NCBI RefSeq assembly: GCF_016785945.1
Contig: NZ_JAEMEF010000005.1
Coordinates: 1 to 64,000, forward strand
Direction of reading: 5' to 3'
Source of the DNA: Olleya sediminilitoris
GTDB taxonomy: Bacteria > Bacteroidota > Bacteroidia > Flavobacteriales > Flavobacteriaceae
Length of the DNA stretch: 64,000 bases
Shown here: one piece after another, positions 61,216 through 64,000 of the stretch
How the letters are laid out: every line of letters begins with the position of its first letter
Position numbering within the stretch: position 1 is the stretch's first letter
The notes under the pieces: model-generated
Seen by the model: only the letters and a program-made list of their open reading frames with translations
Database searches by the model: none
What the model was told of the DNA's origin: nothing
Made by a program: the position numbers and the translations under genes

Positions 61216-62291
61216 TTTTTAAAAGCTTTTAAATGAAAATCTAAAAACGGAACCAATTTTGTTAAAATCATTTCTGGCGTTAACATACGGTATAATTCGT
61301 GTGGATTTTCTTCTATCTTGCGTCTTTGTTCAACACTAAACTCATCAAATAAGTTTGGTTTTTCTTCAAGTAAATGTATAGATGTATGTAGTTTACCATC
61401 TTCAAAACTAGCCCAATGTTCTTTTAAAACATAAGGAGAAAAAATTGTAAAAGTCGGTTTGTCTAATGCTTTTGCAATGTGTACAACACCACCTTCATTA
61501 CCAACAAGTAGCTCGCACTTATTCATTAAAGTAATAAAACCTCTAATACTATCTTCGTAAAGGTCAATAATGATATTGTCTTTATTTTGACATTGGTTAT
61601 ATATATTTAAGGCATCGTCCTTTTGATCAGGAGCGTAATTAAATAACACATTAATGTCATAGTTAGAGGTAATATAATCTATAACAGATACTATGTACTG
61701 ATATGGCATAGATTTTTGAGGTGTACTTCCTAAAACACCTAGCATTATAGCAGGTTTATTGTATTTGTCTAAAGCATCATATTGTTTTTCAGATTCAGTT
61801 AAAACAATATGTGGTTGATAATCTATTTTGTCTTCTGGTAATTTAAAAAAGCTGTTAAACATATTAACTCTATCTTGAATAGCTTTACCACTAATGTGTG
61901 TTTTTTCTTCAAGTAAAGGTACAGTGTGAGTGTAAAATTTAAACCAAGGATTTTTGCCTCTTTTTTGAAATCCAATACGCATGTCTGCACCAGAAAAATA
62001 ACAAATCAATCGACTTTGAAGCTTAGTGTAAGGATCAAAAATCACATCATAATTGGTTTTTTTTATACGTTTAATCAAACGTTTCATGACCATAAACTGT
62101 TTTAATTCTTTTTCGTTTACAGCTATAATATTGTCAATTGCTGGATGGTTGTTAATCACACCAGTTGTATAGTCATATACCAAATAATCTATTTGACTAT
62201 CTGGATAAATGGTTTTCATATTCTGAGCAATTACTGATGCTATCAATACATCACCAATACGTTTATTTTGTATGACAAGAATTTTTTTCAT
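61212..62291 (-). CDS. GT9 family heptosyltransferase-like protein
   Basis: A 359-residue GT-B enzyme. Start KKILVIQNKRIGDVLIASVIAQNMK is the acceptor-side opening of ADP-heptose:LPS heptosyltransferases; the C half has VGNEGGVVHIAKALDKPTFTIFSPY, the ADP-heptose-binding signature. It most likely builds the lipopolysaccharide inner core. Located between a GT2 gene and the Kdo-kinase-like gene, which fits. Confidence 0.88.
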   Translation of the reverse strand: MKKILVIQNKRIGDVLIASVIAQNMKTIYPDSQIDYLVYDYTTGVINNHPAIDNIIAVNEKELKQFMVMKRLIKRIKKTNYDVIFDPYTKLQSRLICYFSGADMRIGFQKRGKNPWFKFYTHTVPLLEEKTHISGKAIQDRVNMFNSFFKLPEDKIDYQPHIVLTESEKQYDALDKYNKPAIMLGVLGSTPQKSMPYQYIVSVIDYITSNYDINVLFNYAPDQKDDALNIYNQCQNKDNIIIDLYEDSIRGFITLMNKCELLVGNEGGVVHIAKALDKPTFTIFSPYVLKEHWASFEDGKLHTSIHLLEEKPNLFDEFSVEQRRKIEENPHELYRMLTPEMILTKLVPFLDFHLKAFKN

Positions 62292-62397
62292 GTATGCTGA
62301 CCTCTTTCAGTCTAAAGTTTTAACGCGTATTTTCTTTTTTTTTCCGCTTTTGCGCAAAATATAATTTTATAGGCTTTTATTAAAATTTACTTTAATA

Positions 62398-62405
62398 TAT
62401 CTTTG
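62398..62405 (+). promoter_or_regulatory. -7 box of the Kdo-kinase-like gene
   Basis: TATCTTTG fits TAnnTTTG. Transcription would begin near 62411, a few bases before the ATT at 62425. Confidence 0.55.
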
Positions 62406-62424
62406 AATAATATTAAAATAACCA

Positions 62425-63186
62425 ATTATCATACACTGTCACCCAAAATATCAACATTTAAAGCCTCAGTTATTACAACTTATTTCAGCGTTTGAAACCT
62501 CTGGAGAGGCAGTAACTATTGGTCAACGTAATGTTATTAAAGCATTTGAGATTGAAGGATTAAAACTAAATGTCAAATCTTTTAAAGTGCCTAATGCCTT
62601 TAATAGTTTTGTGTATAAATATATACGTCCTAGTAAAGCAAAACGATCTTTTGAGTATGCAAATAAGCTAATTAACTGCTCGATATCTACACCTTTTCCT
62701 ATAGCTTATATAGAAAACAGTACTGTATCAGGATTGAAAACTAGTTATTATATTAGTAAACATATTGATTATGACTTTGAGTTTAGAGAGTTAATACACA
62801 ATCCAAGTTTTCCTGAACGTGAAATAATTTTACAACAGTTTGCTGATTTTACGTTTAAACTACATCAAAACAATATTAACTTTTTGGATCATTCACCTGG
62901 AAATACATTAATTACAAAAGGCAATGGTGGTTATCAGTTTTATTTAATAGATTTAAATAGAATGCGTTTTGAAACCATGACTTTTGATAAGCGAATGCAT
63001 AATTTTAGACGTTTATGGTTATCCAAAACAATGATTAAAGTTTTAGCTGAAACTTATGCCAAGCTTTACAATAAATCTTATCAAGACACACATGATTTAA
63101 TGTTGAAGTATAGCCGAGCATTTCAACTAAAAATTAATAGTAAAAAACTGAGACGTAGCGGTAGAAAAATGCAGTTTAAAAAATAA
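62425..63186 (+). CDS. Kdo kinase-like (LPS kinase) protein, apparent ATT start
   Basis: The frame is open from a TAA at 62419. Without an ATG, GTG or TTG it already reads as the N-terminal part of a Kdo/InaA-type kinase (HPKYQHLKP, RNVIKAFEIEGLKLNVKSFKVP). The first usual start codon in frame is GTG at 62587, which would remove about 54 residues including strands of the N lobe. The kinase core is seen in FLDHSPGNTLI (Asp...Asn) and FYLIDLNRM (metal Asp). I therefore place the start at ATT 62425 (253 residues). LPS kinases phosphorylate inner-core Kdo or heptose, which suits the neighbouring heptosyltransferase. Confidence 0.72.
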   Translation: MIIHCHPKYQHLKPQLLQLISAFETSGEAVTIGQRNVIKAFEIEGLKLNVKSFKVPNAFNSFVYKYIRPSKAKRSFEYANKLINCSISTPFPIAYIENSTVSGLKTSYYISKHIDYDFEFRELIHNPSFPEREIILQQFADFTFKLHQNNINFLDHSPGNTLITKGNGGYQFYLIDLNRMRFETMTFDKRMHNFRRLWLSKTMIKVLAETYAKLYNKSYQDTHDLMLKYSRAFQLKINSKKLRRSGRKMQFKK

Positions 63187-63196
63187 TATATAAACT

Positions 63197-63233
63197 AAAA
63201 AAGCCTCTAAAATATTTTTTAGAGGCTTTTTTT
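63197..63233. terminator. Bidirectional terminator between convergent genes
   Basis: A-run, stem AGCCTCTAAAA/TTTTAGAGGCT, T-run. Serves the Kdo-kinase-like gene and dapD. Confidence 0.88.
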
Positions 63234-63253
63234 ATTTAATAATGCTGTGCTAT

Positions 63254-64000
63254 TTAAACAGCTACATCATATTCTCTTAAAGCATCATTTAAAGATGTTT
63301 TCTTATTTGTACTTTCTTTACGTTTACCAATTATTAATGCACAAGGTACTTGAAATTCTCCTGCAGCAAAGGTTTTAGTATAACTTCCAGGAATAACTAC
63401 AGATCTTGCAGGTACGCGACCTTTCATTTCTACAGGCTCATCACCAGTTACATCAATAATTTTTGTGCTCATTGTTAAAACAACATTTGCACCTAAAACA
63501 GCTTCTTTTTCTACGTGTACACCTTCAACAACTATACAACGTGATCCAATAAAAGCACCATCTTCAATAATAACAGGAGATGCTTGTAAAGGTTCTAATA
63601 CACCACCAATACCAACACCACCAGATAAGTGTACATTTTTACCAATCTGTGCGCAACTACCAACAGTAGCCCATGTGTCAACCATCGTTCCTTCATCTAC
63701 GTAAGCACCAATATTAACGTAACTTGGCATTAAAATAGTTCCTGCAGATATATAAGCACCATGACGTGCAACTGCGTTTGGTACCACTCTAATTCCTTTT
63801 TCTTTATAACCCGTTTTTAGTGGGATTTTGTCGTGATATTCAAAAATACCAGCTTCTAATGTTTCCATTTTTTGAATTGGGAAGTATAAAACAACTGCTT
63901 TTTTTACCCATTCGTTAACTTGCCATCCATCATTTGTAGGTTCTGCTACACGTAGTTTTCCTAAATCTAAAAGGTTAACAACTTCTCTTATAGCTTCAAT
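63254..64000 (-). CDS. dapD: Tetrahydrodipicolinate N-succinyltransferase, 5' end outside window
   Basis: The reading frame runs off the right edge: 249 codons are present of about 270. The N-terminal part in the window shows DGWQVNEWVKKAVVLYFP. The left-handed beta-helix hexapeptide repeats follow (VVPNAVARHGAYISAGTI, NIGAYVDEGTMVDTWATVGSCAQIG, HLSGGVGIGGVLEPLQASPVIIEDG). The CoA-binding C terminus follows. It makes N-succinyl-2-amino-6-ketopimelate in the DAP/lysine pathway. An internal ATG at 63868 is not the start. Confidence 0.93.
   Translation of the reverse strand: MEAIREVVNLLDLGKLRVAEPTNDGWQVNEWVKKAVVLYFPIQKMETLEAGIFEYHDKIPLKTGYKEKGIRVVPNAVARHGAYISAGTILMPSYVNIGAYVDEGTMVDTWATVGSCAQIGKNVHLSGGVGIGGVLEPLQASPVIIEDGAFIGSRCIVVEGVHVEKEAVLGANVVLTMSTKIIDVTGDEPVEMKGRVPARSVVIPGSYTKTFAAGEFQVPCALIIGKRKESTNKKTSLNDALREYDVAV

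Noticed and set aside
1-64000. CRISPR arrays, insertion sequences, prophage and rRNA genes
   Set aside because: No evenly spaced short direct repeats with unique spacers, no transposase or integrase, and no rRNA sequence were found; the tandem repeats present are coding or the RNA array.

Overview
The window comes from a low-GC member of the Bacteroidota, almost certainly a marine, gliding-type Flavobacteriaceae (Olleya/Lacinutrix/Winogradskyella-like; genus is inference). The reasons are: several very large proteins ending in the type B (CHU_C, gliding-associated) type IX secretion signal, a PorP/SprF protein, Bacteroidota promoters of the form TTTG-N19/20-TAnnTTTG, an SHNLRS-type histidine kinase, a two-motif DnaJ zinc region, and many hairpin terminators with few Shine-Dalgarno sites.

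Layout. 1-4436: end of a calcium-binding T9SS adhesin with SprF-like and OmpA-like partners. 4478-6019: idi, a PTPS/QueD protein, a small unknown protein and tRNA-Thr(TGT). 6045-8102 (minus): a DUF4369 lipoprotein and a DUF819 membrane protein. 8153-8710: three tandem ~195 bp units, each with a near-perfect sigma-54 promoter, a structured non-coding RNA and its own terminator. This is the most unusual element in the window. 8730-15247: hydrolase, alkB, DoxX-like, M15 dipeptidase, an RluA-type pseudouridine synthase with no ATG/GTG/TTG start, YceI lipoprotein, grpE and dnaJ. 15300-15396: a second candidate small RNA. 15704-20968: NatAB-like ABC transporter, MscS channel, outer-membrane protein, and a sigma-54 activator without a DNA-binding domain. 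21021-32301: PPK2, an extragenic palindrome, peptidases, a two-component pair, lysA, sucC and small proteins. 32302-34305: uvrB.

34369-47168 holds four consecutive T9SS cargo proteins (612 to 1605 aa). They share a Cys-bounded ~80-90 residue repeat module in different copy numbers (about 10, 2, 4 and 1). An ABC exporter follows (47249-49002). 49125-54218 carries a kinase-like unknown gene and a housekeeping operon (Sua5/YrdC, cca, GNAT, ctaA, pRiA4b-like). 54294-63186 is an envelope-glycan island: nine glycosyltransferase, deacetylase and heptosyltransferase genes plus a Kdo-kinase-like gene, on alternating strands with convergent genes overlapping at their stop codons. The window closes inside dapD.

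How things connect: the sigma-54 activator at 19805-20968 is a possible, unproven regulator of the sRNA array. The T9SS cargo and glycan genes together describe cell-surface construction. Two genes (RluA-like and Kdo-kinase-like) appear to start at ATT just downstream of consensus promoters.
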